64,000 nt of DNA from Apium graveolens (lineage: Eukaryota > Streptophyta > Magnoliopsida > Apiales > Apiaceae). Below the pieces are notes generated by a model. It made no database searches and was not told the DNA's origin. It worked only from the letters and a program-made list of their open reading frames with translations. The stretch is taken from positions 22,251,884 through 22,315,883 of the forward strand of contig NC_133648.1 in the NCBI RefSeq assembly GCF_009905375.1, in the 5' to 3' direction. This document shows positions 1-12,755 of the stretch, in pieces. Numbering within the stretch: the stretch's first letter is position 1; the number at the start of each line of letters is the position of its first letter. The translations under genes and the position numbers were made by a program.

Positions 1-2456
1 AAATGGAATGGTAAATGTTGTGGTTTTGATTAAAAGAACTTAAGTATGATTAAAGTTAAGCTTAGGCATAAGTATGAATGATTAAATTGAATTGGTTGGG
101 GTTGTTATGATGTGATAAGGATGGATGTTGGTTGTATGTTGGATTTGAGGTTGATTTGGAATGGTTTTGAATGGTTTAAAATATTGGAAATCGCGTAAAT
201 ATAGCCGTCGTAACGTCCGATTTTCTTTAGACTGTTTTTGTGCATAACATTAGGACACGAGAACCCCCTGCTAGATTATGACCATTGCCATTTCTAGATA
301 GCTAATGTTACGAGCTTCGTTTTGATATGTAGTTCGTTCGATTCCGATGCACGGTTTAGGAGAAACGACCGTTTCAAGTAACGGCGTTTCGCGAACGAAA
401 CTTTTCCCTCGCCTTACTTTGAAACATAGGTTAAAGACCAAAAAGGGTTAATTAATGTATAAAACATTTATGGTAAGTGTGTTAGGCAGTTGGTAAGACA
501 CTCGCGAAGGAATCGCTTTAAAACTCATAAAGGTTAAATTATTAAAAATGGTGGAGCCGAGGGTACCCGAGTGACTTAAGCGAATCAGTGAGCGCAAAAC
601 AAGCATTAGAGTCTAAGTTAGTTAAAGTATAGATTTACAAGTGATTTTGGTTTAATCCCAACTTACTTGTTGTTTATAGGTTACCAGGACTCGTCCCGAG
701 CCTTTTATCACCCCAAGTCGCTCAGGCAAGTTTTCTACCCGTTATACTGTTGTTGTGATGAATATATATATATATATATATGCATTATCTTGCGATAGAT
801 GCATGTTGGTTAATTAGCAAATGTTGCGATATATTGAAGCATGCTGATATGGTATATATATATGCATGCCTGTTTCGTATTCTTGCCATATATATCTGTT
901 GGTTCAGTTGATAATACCTATGCTAGAGAATAGCAGTAATTTGCATATACCCTTAGTATAGGGACCCAAAGGTGAAAACATTTTCTAAAACCGGGAGTCG
1001 AGGATCCCGAGTAGATTTTATATATATATATATTTATATATATGGTTATAGTTTTCAAAACTATTAATCGAATAAGGTTTATTCGATAACTTTATTTTAT
1101 TAATAAATATTATCTTGAATATTCATTCGAGGGCTTATGACTCCTTTATTTTATTAATTGAATATTATTTGAATATTCATTTGAGGATGTATGACTCCTT
1201 TATTTTATTTAATGAATATTATTTATAATATTCATTCGAGGTATTATGACTCCGCTTTTTACTGAAATATATTCTTTATTTTATTAAAGAATAAGGTGTT
1301 AATAATCAAACTTATTTTCGATTATTCAATAAAGATAATACTTTCATTAAGTGTATCTTTGGTTATTTAATACTCGTTTCTAGTATAAGTTTTAATACTT
1401 CTACTTCAATTATTTTTATAAAGATTATTCTTTATGGGAATATTATTTAAATAATAATATTCAGATATTTTCTAATATATCGGGACTGATTTATTTTATT
1501 AAATCAGCTTTACTCCAAACATTCTTAAAATGTTTTCGAGTCTTCAAAATGATTTTAAAAGTTAGAGCGGATCCCAAAACTCGTTTTCCGATTTAAGATC
1601 TTCCTTTCGAAGGAGACTTGAATATTCGCTCAAAATCTTGGGGATCCGGCTCTGTGGTGTATTTTATATTCGCAACATGGTTGCTGTTTTGAGAAAACAA
1701 TTTGATTACTTGCCCAATGTTCGGGAAGTAAGTCCATCTGATTGAGTCGGCATAAGCGACAGGCCGGGGTACGGTCTATGAATGTGTAAGTGGCTGGGTG
1801 GCAGTCCATCAACGCGTGAGTGGCCGGGTAACGGTCTAGCGCGAGGTCCTAATGCGGCCAGGGTGATGACCGGTGAGGAATTCATCCATCTACAGTAGAA
1901 AAGGTTACTTATTGGTATCTTTGCCTGATCAGCAAGATATCTGGTTTATGCTAAAATTCTTTTCCTTTCCAAAATTCATTGGATGTTTCAAACTCTGTTC
2001 ATACTTTACATAACAGAGGTTCCAGGAAATGTTTAAGAGATATATATGTGGATATATATATATCGGGACTAAATAAAGTATCTCGTAACTTTATTTCATT
2101 CAATAATATTTCAAAGATTGAATCTATTCAAGTCTTAACTTGTGGTCTCATCTATAGTATGTTTGTTTTTTTTAAAAGCTTATAATACTTTGAACGGTGG
2201 TAGTCAAGTAGCTTTATAAATGATATAAGTGTAGTGAAGTATTGGTAACTTCATTCCTTGTTTTTACTTATATCTAGTAAGTAATTATCTTACGCATGAT
2301 AAAGATTCTAGTAAGTATCCATTTAGATACTTATATTATTGTTATCACTATGTATTATCTTGCGAGCTGTAAGGCTCACTCTTGCTTTATTTCTTCATCA
2401 CACAACAACAGTTAGGAGAGATGGCCAGACTCCAGCAGACCCAGCGCAAGCGCGTG
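1..2456 (+). mobile_element. Truncated Tekay-family LTR, host of element 1
   Basis: This stretch is a long-LTR fragment with no gene. Read on the opposite strand it matches 2814-5618 of the LTR of the neighbouring element, including the block with the repeated gagtcata-type units and the TA-rich runs near 760-780 and 1020-1040. It is therefore an LTR of the same family in plus orientation, cut on the left by the window edge and on the right by insertion of element 1 at 2457. It is about 350 bp shorter than its mirror partner because of internal deletions. The short open frames in it are not supported as genes. Confidence 0.85.
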
Positions 2457-4562
2457 TGTAACACCCCCAGATCCGGGGTCGGGGATCCGGGTTGTCACGG
2501 TCTTTCTTTCCACAATATCACTTCACTTAATTAATAATAAATAACCTCATGCTGTGACCCCACACTAACAGACACCACAACCCGTTATAGTCTCAGAGAT
2601 GAAATTGAAATAAGTACAAGTCTTTGAATCCACAATTTAAAATTATTACAACCCAAAATGATTACTTGATAATTTACAGTTAATTGCCATTATCTGCCAC
2701 AAGTTATAATTATACATAATTTGATTCTCAAAAGTAGATGGTCTGAACTATAATGGATCTACCTCTGCAGCTATAGCAGCTACAACATCATCGGGAAGAC
2801 GCGGGACGCTTCCCACGCGCTTGCGCTGGGTCTGCTGGAGTCTGGCCATCTCTCCTAACTGTTGTTGTGTGATGAAGAAATAAAGCAAGAGTGAGCCTTA
2901 CAGCTCGCAAGATAATATGTAGTGATAACAATAATACAAGTATCTAAATGGATACTTACTAGAATCTTTATCGTGTAAGATAATTACTTACTAGATATAA
3001 GTAAAAACAAGGAATGAAGTTACCAATACTTCCCCACACTTATATCATTTATAAAGCTACTTGAAACTATCACCGTTCAAAGTATTATAAGATTCACGAG
3101 GTCATCCTATAGATGAGACCACAAATAAAACTTGAAAATATTTGATCTTTGAAATATTTTGAAAAGAGATGAAGTTACGAGATACTTCATTCAATGGATA
3201 CACCAATAAAAATGTTTGACCCTGTCAATGCTTCGGCAACCACCCATTAGTAGCCTTTCGATCGAAATGCTACGGGTAGTGTTGCAGAATTATCCAAATG
3301 GATGATGAACTCATTACGGGAGTTTTACCGCGCCAGGAAGACCACTTACGATGAGCAGTCGTAGTAGTACAACCCCCCATTTTCTACATGTAGAGGAGAA
3401 CCTGTCGGATTTACTTGTCAACCGAACACTGAACTCCTAAGGAATGGACCGCCTTAGCGGAACTTCCAGGCCATTTGGGCCAATATAATAAGGCTGGGCC
3501 GGCGCTACTCGACCACTTACGCCACTCCTAGTTCAGATGAAATCCATGACTCTAAAACGTAAAGCTCGTTTCCCCCTTTCCCCAAGTAGAAACTTGTTGA
3601 TACGGCTCCACCAAGAAGTCGTACCTAGTTGGAAAGGAAAACTCACCGATATTTCCCAGGCGATGCCTGTTAATGGATTAACTTGTTCCAAGAATTTTAC
3701 TTCCCGAATATTGGGTAAGTAATCAAAAACTCTTTTACCAAGACAGCAACCTTGTTGCGAATATAAAACACACCACCGAGCCGGATCCCCCAGGTTTTGA
3801 GCGAGTATTTAAATCCCCTTTTTAAAAGGAAGATCTTAAATATAAAAATAGTTTTGGGATCCGCTCTAACTTTTGAAAATCATTTTAAAGACTCGAAAAT
3901 ACTTTAAAGAGTGTTTGGAGTAAACTGATTTAATGAAGTAAATCAGTCCCCAGAATATTTAGAAAATGTCTGAATATTATTATTTAAATAATATTCCCAT
4001 AAAAAAAATAATCTTTATAAAATAATTGAAGTACAAGTATTAAAACTTATACTTGAAATGAATAGCAAATAATCAAAGATATACTTATACGAAAGTAATA
4101 TCTTTATTTGAATAATCAAAAATAAGTTTGATTATCGACACCTTATTCTTTAATAAAATAAAGAATATATCTCAGCAAATAATCGGATTCATAGATCCTC
4201 AAATGAATATTCAAATAATATTCAATAAATAAAATAAGCTGAGTCATAATACCTCGAATGAATATTATAAATAATATTCATTAAATAAAATAAAGGAGTC
4301 ATACATCCTCAAATGAATATTCAAATAATATTCAATAAATAATGTAAAGGAGTCATACGCCTTCGAATAATATTCGGAATAATATTCAAATAATAAAATA
4401 AAAGGAGTCATAAGTCCTCGAATGAATATTCGAATAATATTCAAATAATAAAATAAAAGGAGTCATAAGTCTCGAATGAATATTCGTAATAATATTCATT
4501 AAATAAAATAAAGTTATCGAATAAACCTTATTCGGTTAATAGTTTGGAAAAACTATAACCAT

Positions 4563-4596
<34 letters not shown>

Positions 4597-6688
4597 CCAT
4601 ATCCATATATAAAAATCTACTCGGGATCCTCGACTCCCGGTTTAGAAAATATTTTCACCTTTGGGTCCCTATACTAAGGGTATATGCAAGTTACCGCTAT
4701 CCTCTAGCATAGGTATTATCAACTGAACCAACAGATATATATTTCAAGAATATGAAACAGGCATGCATATATACCATATCACATGCTACAATATATCGCA
4801 AGAATTTGCTAAATAACCAATATGCATTTATCGCAAGATCATGCATATACAAATGTATACATCACAACAACAGTATACCGGATAGAATACTTGCCTGAGC
4901 GACTTGGGGGTGAGAAAGGCTCGGGACGAGTCTGGTAACCTATAAACAACAAGTAAGTTGGAATTAAACCAAAATCACTTGTAAATCTATACTTTAACTA
5001 ACTTGGACTCTAACGCTTGTTTTGCGCTCACCGATTCGCTTAAGTCACTCGGGTACCCTCGGCTCCACCATTTTTAATAATTTAACCTTTACGAGTTTTA
5101 AAGCGATTCCTTCGCGAATGTCTTACCAACTGCCTAACATACTTACCATAATGTTTCATACATTAATTAATCCTTTTTGGTCTTTAACCTATATTTCAAA
5201 GTAAGGCGAGGGAAAAGTTTCATTCGCGAAACGCCGTTACTTGAAACGGTCGTTTCTCCTAAACCGTGCATCGGAATCGAACGAACTATATATCAAAACG
5301 AAGCTCGTAACATGAGCTATCTAAACATGGCAGTGGTCATAATCTAGAAGGGGGTTCTCGGGTCCTAATGCTATGCACAAAAACAGTCCAAAGAAAATCG
5401 GACGTTACGACGGCTATGTTTACGCGATTTCCAAATTTTAAACCATACAAAACCAACCACAAACCAACCTCAAATCCAACACACAACAAACATCCATCCT
5501 TATCACATCATAACAACCCCAACCAATTCAATTTAATCATTCATACTTATGCTTAAACTTAACTTTAATCATACTTAAGTTCCTTTAAATCAAAACCACA
5601 ACAATTACCATTCCATTTCACTACCATTCCAAATCCCAAACTCTAAATCATAACAACAAACTACAATATCAACCACTAATCAAAATCATCTTATAATATA
5701 TAGGAATCTAGGGTTTGGAGATGGTATACCTTCCTTGAAGTGGTGGGTGGAGCTAGGAAGCCTTAAGAAGCTTTGAGAAGTCTTAAGAATGCTTGGATCT
5801 TCAAGAAAAACAAGAAAAAGTTCAAGTTAAAAACTTGAAAACACTATTCATTGTCTTCTTCTTTGATTAAATGAAGAAGATAGAGAAAGAATTAATGGCT
5901 TAAACTCATGATATAGTCCTAACTAAGCATGAAGATGATTAGGGAATTATCTTACCAATTTAGGAAGCTTGGATCTTGGATTTTGAATTTCTCTTGCCTT
6001 TTGAATAGTGAAAAGCCGTGAGCAATGAAGAACAAAGCCTTGGTTGCTTTTGATTTTTGATGAAAATGATTTTACTTGGCTTGGTTGATTGGTTTTTGTG
6101 CTTGCTTTAGTCAATTACCTTCTTGCCCCTTGGATTTGTGTGGTTACAAAGCTACCACACCTCCTTCCTTCCCATGTCATGCTTATGTTCATCCTCATGA
6201 TGTCATCCTCCCTTCCTTGTCCTCTTTCTATTGGTTGGATGACATCATTCCCCCTAATCCCTTTGATTAACTTCCTAATCGTTTGCCTAATGACCGCTGA
6301 TCTGTTATACGGTTTGCTTAACTTTCGTTCTCGTTTATCGTATGAAGGATCATACCCGGGATCTTATTACTTAGGTTCCCTTAACCTTTCTCAATACATT
6401 ATATTCCTTTTTATGATCCTCTATTATAATCCTTTAATTTAAATCCTTTTTATCCTGTTACCTTATACTCAATTCTCTCCGTATCTTGTGGATTTCCGGG
6501 AAAAACCAAAGTGTTCGGAATTGGATTCTGACGATCTTTACATACACTTATATACTTCATAGAGTACTAATTATATCCCAGAATATCCATAACAGAACCC
6601 CTACATAGTGTGGCATGAAAAGTTTCTTCATTCAGCTAAACACTATTCACAAGGGTTACAAAAAGTTGAAAATTTTGGGGTTATTATA
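2457..6688 (-). repeat. Element 1, 3' LTR (4.23 kb)
   Basis: Begins TGTAACACCCCC and ends GGGGTTATTATA on the plus strand. In element orientation the first bases are TATAATAACCCC, so the canonical TG has become TA. The same position is TGTAATAACCCC in element 2. The termini form a short imperfect inverted repeat. It contains AT-rich tandem units (4180-4505) and TA runs near 4560. No convincing protein-coding gene is present. Confidence 0.88.
4180..4505. repeat. 55-bp AT-rich tandem repeats inside the LTR
   Basis: About six units, each starting near an ggagtcata motif followed by cct(c/t)(a/g)aatgaatattc and an AT-rich tail. Unit starts at 4295, 4349, 4404 and 4459 give a period of 54-55 bp. 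Equivalent arrays lie in the other LTRs near 14480-14790, 29380-29600 and 39355-39570 with fewer units, and in opposite orientation near 1090-1260. Copy number differs between the two LTR subfamilies. Confidence 0.8.
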
Positions 6689-6690
6689 GT

Positions 6691-6701
6691 CTCCCCTCCT
6701 T
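6691..6701 (-). promoter_or_regulatory. Polypurine tract, element 1
   Basis: Minus-strand AAGGAGGGGAG lies two bases inside the 3' LTR boundary, where plus-strand DNA priming is expected. The pol reading frame ends within this tract: its TAA is at 6700-6702. Confidence 0.8.
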
Positions 6702-8110
6702 AAAAGGATTCCGTCCCGGAATCAAACAGAAAATAAATGGGGTACTTTTCTAGCATTGTGCTCTCTAGTTCCCAAGTTGATTCTTCCACATTATGATTCT
6801 GCCATAGTACTCTGACTAGCTTGATCACTTTGTTCCGAAGCACCTGCTCCTTCTTATCCATAATCCTTACTGGCTTCTCCACGTAAGTTAGATCTGGCTG
6901 CATATCCACCTGCTCGTACTCCACTATGTGCCTGGCATCCCGATGATACCTCCTTAGCATTGACACATGGAACACATTATGAACTTGTTGCAAATTAGGG
7001 GGTAGGGCTATCTCGTAAGCTAACTTTCCAATCCGTCTTAATATCTCAAAAGGTCCAATGTATCTTGGGCTTAGTTTTCCTTTCTTTCCGAACCTCATTA
7101 ATCCCTTCCAAGGGGATACTTTTCAACAGTACTAAGTCCCCTACTTCATATTCCTTGTCCTTTCGGCTAGGTCTGCATATTTCTTTTGTCTGTCTTGGGC
7201 TGCTACAAGTCTCCCTCTGATAAGATCCACTATATCTTTGGTCCTTTGGACCACTTCGGGTCCGAGCATCTTCCGCTCTCCTACTTCATCCCAGTATAGG
7301 GAGATCGACACCTTCTTCGTACAGAGCCTCATAAGGCGGCATTCCGATGCTAGCATGAAAGCTATTATTATAAGAAAACTCGACCAACGGCAAAGTGATC
7401 ATCCCACTTCCTTTAAGTCTATTGCACAGACTCTCAACATATCCTCTAGTGTCTGGATGGTCCTTTCACTCTGTCCATCCGTTTGGGGATGGTACGCTGG
7501 TACTCATATTTAAGCTTGGTCCCGCACATTCCTGAAAGCTCCTCCAAAATCTGGAGTTGAACCTGGGGTCCTCGGTCTGAGACAATGGACGCTGGGACTC
7601 CATGTCGCGTCACTATTTCCTTAAGGTAAATGTCCACCAGTCTATCGACTGTGTATCTCTCATTGATAGGAATGAAATGAGCTGACTTTGTCAGTCGGTC
7701 TATAATTACCCAAATGGCGTCGTGATTGGCTTTCGTCCTTGGCAAGCCTACAACAAAATCCATCGCTATCTGTTCCCATTTCCATTCGGGAATCTCCAGG
7801 GGTCGCAAAAGTCCACTGTGTCTCTGGTGCTCTGCCTTTACTCTTGGCAAGTCAAACACTTGTTTACCCATTCTGCTACGTCCCTCTTCATGTTGGGCCA
7901 CCAGTAATATTCCTTCAAATCCCTATACATCTTGGTACTCCCGGGTGAATGGAATACCTCGAACTATGGCTTTCATCCAAAATCTCATCTTTAAGTTCTT
8001 GAACATTCGGAACCCAAATTCGGTAGGAGTACCTCATTATCCCTTTATCATCTTTCTCAGTATGGATCTCCTCTCCAGTCATTGACTCTCTGCCTTCATT
8101 TCATATATTT
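6700..8110 (-). pseudogene. Integrase with C-terminal chromodomain, element 1
   Basis: Inserts the cDNA copy into chromatin. Going down the minus strand, a zinc-binding end with a CLTCQ motif lies near 7860-7900. The catalytic core follows at 7446-7850: WVIIDRLTKSAHF holds the first Asp and VSDRGPQ the second. A GPF/Y module (RYIGPFEILRRIG) lies near 7030-7080. A chromodomain-like tail with LRNKVIKLVRVLWQN and ESTWELE lies at 6730-6850. In chromoviruses this tail directs insertion toward particular chromatin. Frameshifts separate the 7446-7901, 7141-7356 and 6700-7098 open segments, so no active enzyme can be made. Confidence 0.9.
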
Positions 8111-8249
8111 TCTCCTGGCACAATCTGATCTTTTCCAATAACTTCTGGCTGCATTGAGATCTCAAAAAGCTTTTCAGTTCCGGTTCCGGTTACCTTTACT
8201 TCTATTTCCATTTTCTCAAAATCCCTTATCAACTCTTCCGAAGTCGTTA

Positions 8250-9640
8250 TCATTCTGAGTCTTTCCTTTCTACTAAGGGCATCAGCCCCACATTGGCTTT
8301 CCCTGGATGATAGAGAATCTCACAATCATAGTCCTTGATTAGTTCTAACCATCTCCTCTGGCGCATGTTGAGCTCTTTCTGCGTAATATGTAACTTGAGG
8401 CACTTATGGTCTGTGAAATCTCGCACTTCTTCTCCATACAAGTAGTGCCTCCAAATTTTTAAAGCAAATACTATTGCCGCGAGCTCAAGGTCATGAGTAG
8501 GATATCTAACCTCGTATTCCTTCAGTTGTCTCGACGCATACGCAATAACTTTACCGTGCTGCATAAGCACACATCCTAATCCTTTGTGCGACGCGTCACT
8601 ATATATCACAAAATCTCCTTTTCCGTCCGGCAATGCCAATACCGGAGCCGTTATCAACCTTTTCTTTAATTCCTGAAAACTGTTCTCGCATTTCTCCGTC
8701 CATTCAAACTTCTCTGTCTTACGAGTAAGTCGTGTCAAAGGGGCTGCGATCTTCGCAAAGTCCTGTACAAATCTACGATAGTAGCCGGCCAATCCTATGA
8801 AACTCCTTACCTCTGTGGGTGTGGTTGGCCTTTCCCAATTTGAGACCGCCTCTATCTTGGAGGGGTCGACCAATACTCCTTCTTTATTGATCACATGTCC
8901 TAAAAACTGTACTTCATTCCGCCAGAATTCACACTTCGAGAATTTGGCATATAACTGCTCCTCTCTGAGTATTCCTAGAGCTATCCTCAAATGCTCTGCA
9001 TGTTCTGCCTCAGTCCTTGATGTAGATCAAAATATCATCGATAAAAACTATCACACACTTGTCCAAGTACTTCTTAAATACTCTATTCATTAAATCCATG
9101 AAAGCGCTGGGGCGTTGGTTAATCCAAAGGACATTACCAAGAACTCATAATGCCCATACCTGGTACGGAACGCTGTCTTGGAAATATCTTCGGGTTTAAT
9201 CTTTAGTTGGTGATATCCAGTTCTCAGGTCAATCTTGGAAAAATAAACAGCAATCCTTTAGCTGGTCGAACAGATCGCTATTCTAGGCACTGGGTACCTG
9301 TTCTTTATGGTTAGCTTGTTCAACTCTCGATACGTCTATGCACAACCTCATGCTCCCATCTTCTTCTTAACAAATAAAACTGGTGCTCCCACGGAGACAC
9401 ACTGGGTCTTTATCATACCTTATCCAAGAGTTCCCTGCAATTGGATAGCTAATTCCTTCATTCCTAACGGGGCTAACCGGGTAAGGTTGCTTTTGAAACT
9501 GGCGCCGTCCCTGGGGCCAACTCAATAGCAAATTCAATCCACTCTATCGGGGTGGTAATCCCGGAAGGTCTTGGGGGAATACATCTTCAAATTCGTTGAC
9601 TACTGGAATATCTTGTAAGTGGGCCACCTCCTTCTGCGTG
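8250..9640 (-). pseudogene. Reverse transcriptase-RNase H, element 1
   Basis: The RT catalytic motif appears as [13 protein letters not shown] near 9010-9050; FIDD is the usual gypsy form of the YxDD motif. The open segment 8250-8990 covers the RT connection ([27 protein letters not shown]) and RNase H ([49 protein letters not shown]). Upstream, 9090-9640 still shows GSMRLCID and LFDQLK, but in several frames. The final RNase H Asp region reads ANVGLMPL rather than the usual [10 protein letters not shown], so a conserved residue is lost. Confidence 0.9.
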
Positions 9641-9789
9641 TCCACCACATAGGCTAGGTAAGCCTCACTCCTTTTCGTAGCATCCTTTTGGCCTGGGCCA
9701 TAGTCAAAAATTTCTGCGTCTGCCTCTTTCCTCTAAATATAACTTCTTTCTTCCCTGGGACATTTACTTAACTTTCTTCCCTTTACAGT

Positions 9790-10090
9790 CTATCTGAGCA
9801 TCGTTGCTAGATAAGCCAAGTCCATTCCCAAAATCACATCAAACTCCCCTAATTTAAAAGGAATCAGATCAACACTGAAAGATTGCTCCCCTATGCCTAT
9901 CTCACAGGCGGGGTGAATCTGGTTAACAGGCAATAATCTCATGATTGGCTATTTCTACTTGTAAGGGTTCTATCAAGGGTTTTAGCCTTAAGTCTTAACT
10001 TACGCGCAAAGTCCCTTGATATAAAAGATTTAGTTGCTCCCGAATCAAATAAAACATTTGCACTGACTGAATTTAGAGAAAGGGTACCTG
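9790..10090 (-). pseudogene. Retroviral-type aspartic protease, element 1
   Basis: The minus strand encodes ANVLFDSGATKSF near 10030-10070; DSGA is the catalytic motif of the pepsin-like retroviral protease. Further on is LIPFKLGEFDVILGMDLAY near 9810-9870, where the usual ILGMDWL has lost its Trp. A frameshift separates the two halves. It would release gag and pol proteins from the polyprotein. Confidence 0.8.
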
Positions 10091-10109
10091 CTTATCACAT
10101 CTGAATCAT

Positions 10110-11436
10110 TCATAGCATCCTGGACTGTCATGTTGAAAGTCCTCGCAGTAGGTGGGCTTATTAGAAGCAGCCCTGCTTGCTCCCGAAGCTGCTGGTTTGT
10201 TCATTGGGCATTCTCTCTTTCCAATGACCTGGGCGTCCGCACTGATGACAAGTGGTGGTTTGGAATGACGGCAGGGGCTGACGAAGGGCATTTGTGAGAA
10301 TAGTGGCCCACTTGCCACACACTTAAAGCAGGTTACTGGCTTTCCTTTACACTCCCCAGTGTGATTCCTTCCACATATGTTACAGGCTGGTAATGGGGGT
10401 TCGAGACTGGTTGGAATAGGACATTCTTGACTTCTGGCCGCCCTGGCTCACACTCACACTCATTGGTCGCTTAAACCAGTGTTCCTTCCTGGCAGGGACA
10501 CTGCTCCTCGATTAAATCTAGTTGGGAGCTCCTTCCTGCGGAACCTCCACCCATGCTCATACTTTTCCTCTTTATTCCTTTCTTCTCTCTTTCCTTCTGC
10601 ATCTGTTCACTTCCGACTTCTACAATCGTTGCCTTTTGCACCAGAGTGGCATAGTCCGTAAGCTCAAGGATTGCCAACCCTATTCTGAATCCATGGTTTC
10701 AAGTCCCTGATGAAACCTCCTAGCTTTCTTTTCCTCGGTGCTCACAAACTCCGGCACAAACCTTGATAACTCAGTAAATTTCACTTCGTACTCTGCTACA
10801 GACAAGTTATTCTGCTTTAGCTCCAAGAACTTGAGCTCCATCTGGTTTTCCATAAACCTCGGGAAATACTTTCCCAGAAACAACTGACTAAAATCTCTTC
10901 CCAGGTTATAATAGCATCAGGTCTCCGTGTTTTTCTGGCCTCCCACCAGTAGTTAGCTTCTCCTTTCAGAAGGTAGGTAAGCAAATACAGTTTGCTGTGG
11001 CCTCATCGATACTCAAAATCTCAAAAGATTTCTCCATCTCCTTTAACCATGCCCTTGCCTCAACTGGGTCGGCTGATCCGTGGAACTAGGGGGCTTAAGG
11101 GACGTAAAGCCTGAAAGAGTTTGCCACAGCATTGTTACTTCCTTTAGGGGGTGGGTTGGTTGACGTTCCAATTCTGCCTTAGGAGTTGCATGAACTGGCT
11201 CAGGGATCCATGCCTGGGTTTGGTACGGTTGCTCAACCCGGTTTCTCCTTCTTCAGCCTCTATCTCAAATCCCTCAACTCATATGTTTCCTCTTCCTCTT
11301 CATACAGGGAGTCATCCTGTTCCACATAATCCTCATCTTCCTCTTCACTGTGTTCTTGGTTTCTATTGTCCTGATTATGGCTTCCCTGGTCCTCAGATCC
11401 AGGGTTCGCCCTAGTTCCAATCTTTCTTGGCGGAAT
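10110..11436 (-). pseudogene. Gag, element 1
   Basis: Structural protein of the particle. The probable start (11436) reads ATT-CCG-CCA, giving IPPRKIGTRANPG. The equivalent gag of element 3 begins MPPRRN, so the start codon here seems mutated from ATG. An acidic stretch follows (SEEEDEDYVEQDDSLYEEEEE). The Retrotrans_gag core lies at 10680-10883 (KYFPRFMENQMELKFLELKQ, SVAEYEVKFTELSRF). A zinc knuckle CNICGRNHTGEC lies near 10345-10385, and a second, CFKC, is frameshifted at 10310-10330. Several stops and frameshifts are present. Confidence 0.85.
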
Positions 11437-11926
11437 GATTCTGATAATAATAAAACAATCATTGGGAAAATTCAACGTTAGGTCACAATCATATACAACA
11501 ATTGTGCCTTGCACAGCTCTTATAATGGGGAGAACGTATATCGCAATTCTATTATTTTAAGAAAGTTCTAATACGAAGTGCAGTAATAATAATGATAAAA
11601 CAGTGATCCCGTCACTATGGAACTGAACTGAAAGGAAACAAATATATACATAATGCGAGAAGAAATACATAGTTTGATCTGGTCAAAAGTACAACAGTGC
11701 TACAGTCATCTATCCAAAAGTGATACACAAGAGTCTATCTGTCTAGTCAGAAAAGGGATGCTATATACAAGTCAACTATCCCGGAAAATTGGCTCTTACT
11801 AAGGCCTCAGATAACTAGACAACTAGACTATTCCATCATCAATCCTGAATCACACACCGGAGCGGGTCAGCTCCCAAACCCTTTCCATCGCACGACAAGA
11901 TATAGTCGGCCTGCCGCCTGGAGATC

Positions 11927-12559
11927 CTACCATGCCTGTCCCCCTGGAGCGCTCTGAGCCTCGCTCGGGATGAGCTCTATCCCCGTAAGCTCCCTCCTCA
12001 AGGATCGGGGTATAGAAGCCCTGGTCTCATAAGCTCGGGTACGCCTACCCGCCCTCTCTGCATCCAACTCCCTCCTGGCCTCATCTAGTCGGCCCTCGGC
12101 AACAGCCACTCGGGTCCTCAATACATCCTGAACATATCCATGAGCTAACGAAGACTGCCTGTGGGCAGGGTCAAGAGGTGGTGAATCCGGAGCCGCTGAG
12201 GGTGCCTCCTCGGTCTGCCTAGGCTCGGAAGTATGGGTCTCTGAGCTGTCATCATCAGGAATCCAAGATAGTGGTGGAGGGGTAGGGGCTCTGACCACCG
12301 GAAGTGTGGGTAAAGGGATACCAGCATACACTACCATAGATCCAACACGCTCCTCAGCTACTGGGACCTCATCCGGGTCCTCCTCATCTGGAATAGCAAT
12401 AACCTCTGTCTCTGACTCCTCTGAGGGGTCCTCCTCATCTGAAACAGCAATGACCTCCGTCTCAGGCTCCTCTGAGGGGTCCTCCTCATCCTCCTCCATC
12501 TCAGGCTCCTCCTGATCCTCAACATCTAGCAATGCCTCATCATGCTCACGCTCGAACAT
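11927..12559 (-). CDS. Pre-gag leader ORF, acidic with coiled-coil end, element 1
   Basis: A 210-residue uninterrupted frame lies between the primer-binding site and gag, on the sense strand of the element. Residues 1-70 are highly acidic, with tandem units (EEDPSEEPETEVIAVSDEED and a near copy). Residues 75-135 are Pro/Ser-rich. Residues 140-190 look like a charged coiled coil (VLRTRVAVAEGRLDEARREL, DAERAGRRTRAYETR). No catalytic motif or family is recognised. It stays open while gag and pol beside it are wrecked, although compositional bias alone could account for that. Element 3 has an analogous ORF in the same place (46918-47430), and a remnant lies in element 2 (37008-37210). Its function is unknown. 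Confidence 0.6.
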   Translation of the reverse strand: MFEREHDEALLDVEDQEEPEMEEDEEDPSEEPETEVIAVSDEEDPSEESETEVIAIPDEEDPDEVPVAEERVGSMVVYAGIPLPTLPVVRAPTPPPLSWIPDDDSSETHTSEPRQTEEAPSAAPDSPPLDPAHRQSSLAHGYVQDVLRTRVAVAEGRLDEARRELDAERAGRRTRAYETRASIPRSLRRELTGIELIPSEAQSAPGGQAW

Positions 12560-12755
12560 CTCTGGGTCCTCTATCTCAGGCGCCTACACATTAAACGAGC
12601 TAAGTTACTATCATGATACTTATAAGGGTTCCCGTAAGGGTTTTAACTGTCAGCACTACTTTAAGTAGTCCGACCATGAACTTGGCAAGAGTTCTTATTA
12701 TCTTTGTGAGTTTATTATTATATCGTCGCATCATCTCTGAGGTTTATAACGCTTA

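Noticed and set aside
6089..6442. 117-codon hydrophobic frame in the element 1 LTR, with counterparts at 16317, 31248 and 41219
   Set aside because: Recurs only because the LTR recurs. Indels shift the frame between copies, so protein-level selection is not supported.
12306..12515. Ser/Gly-rich open frame on the plus strand
   Set aside because: It is the antisense shadow of the acidic leader ORF; the repeated gag/gac codons read as Ser/Gly on the other strand.
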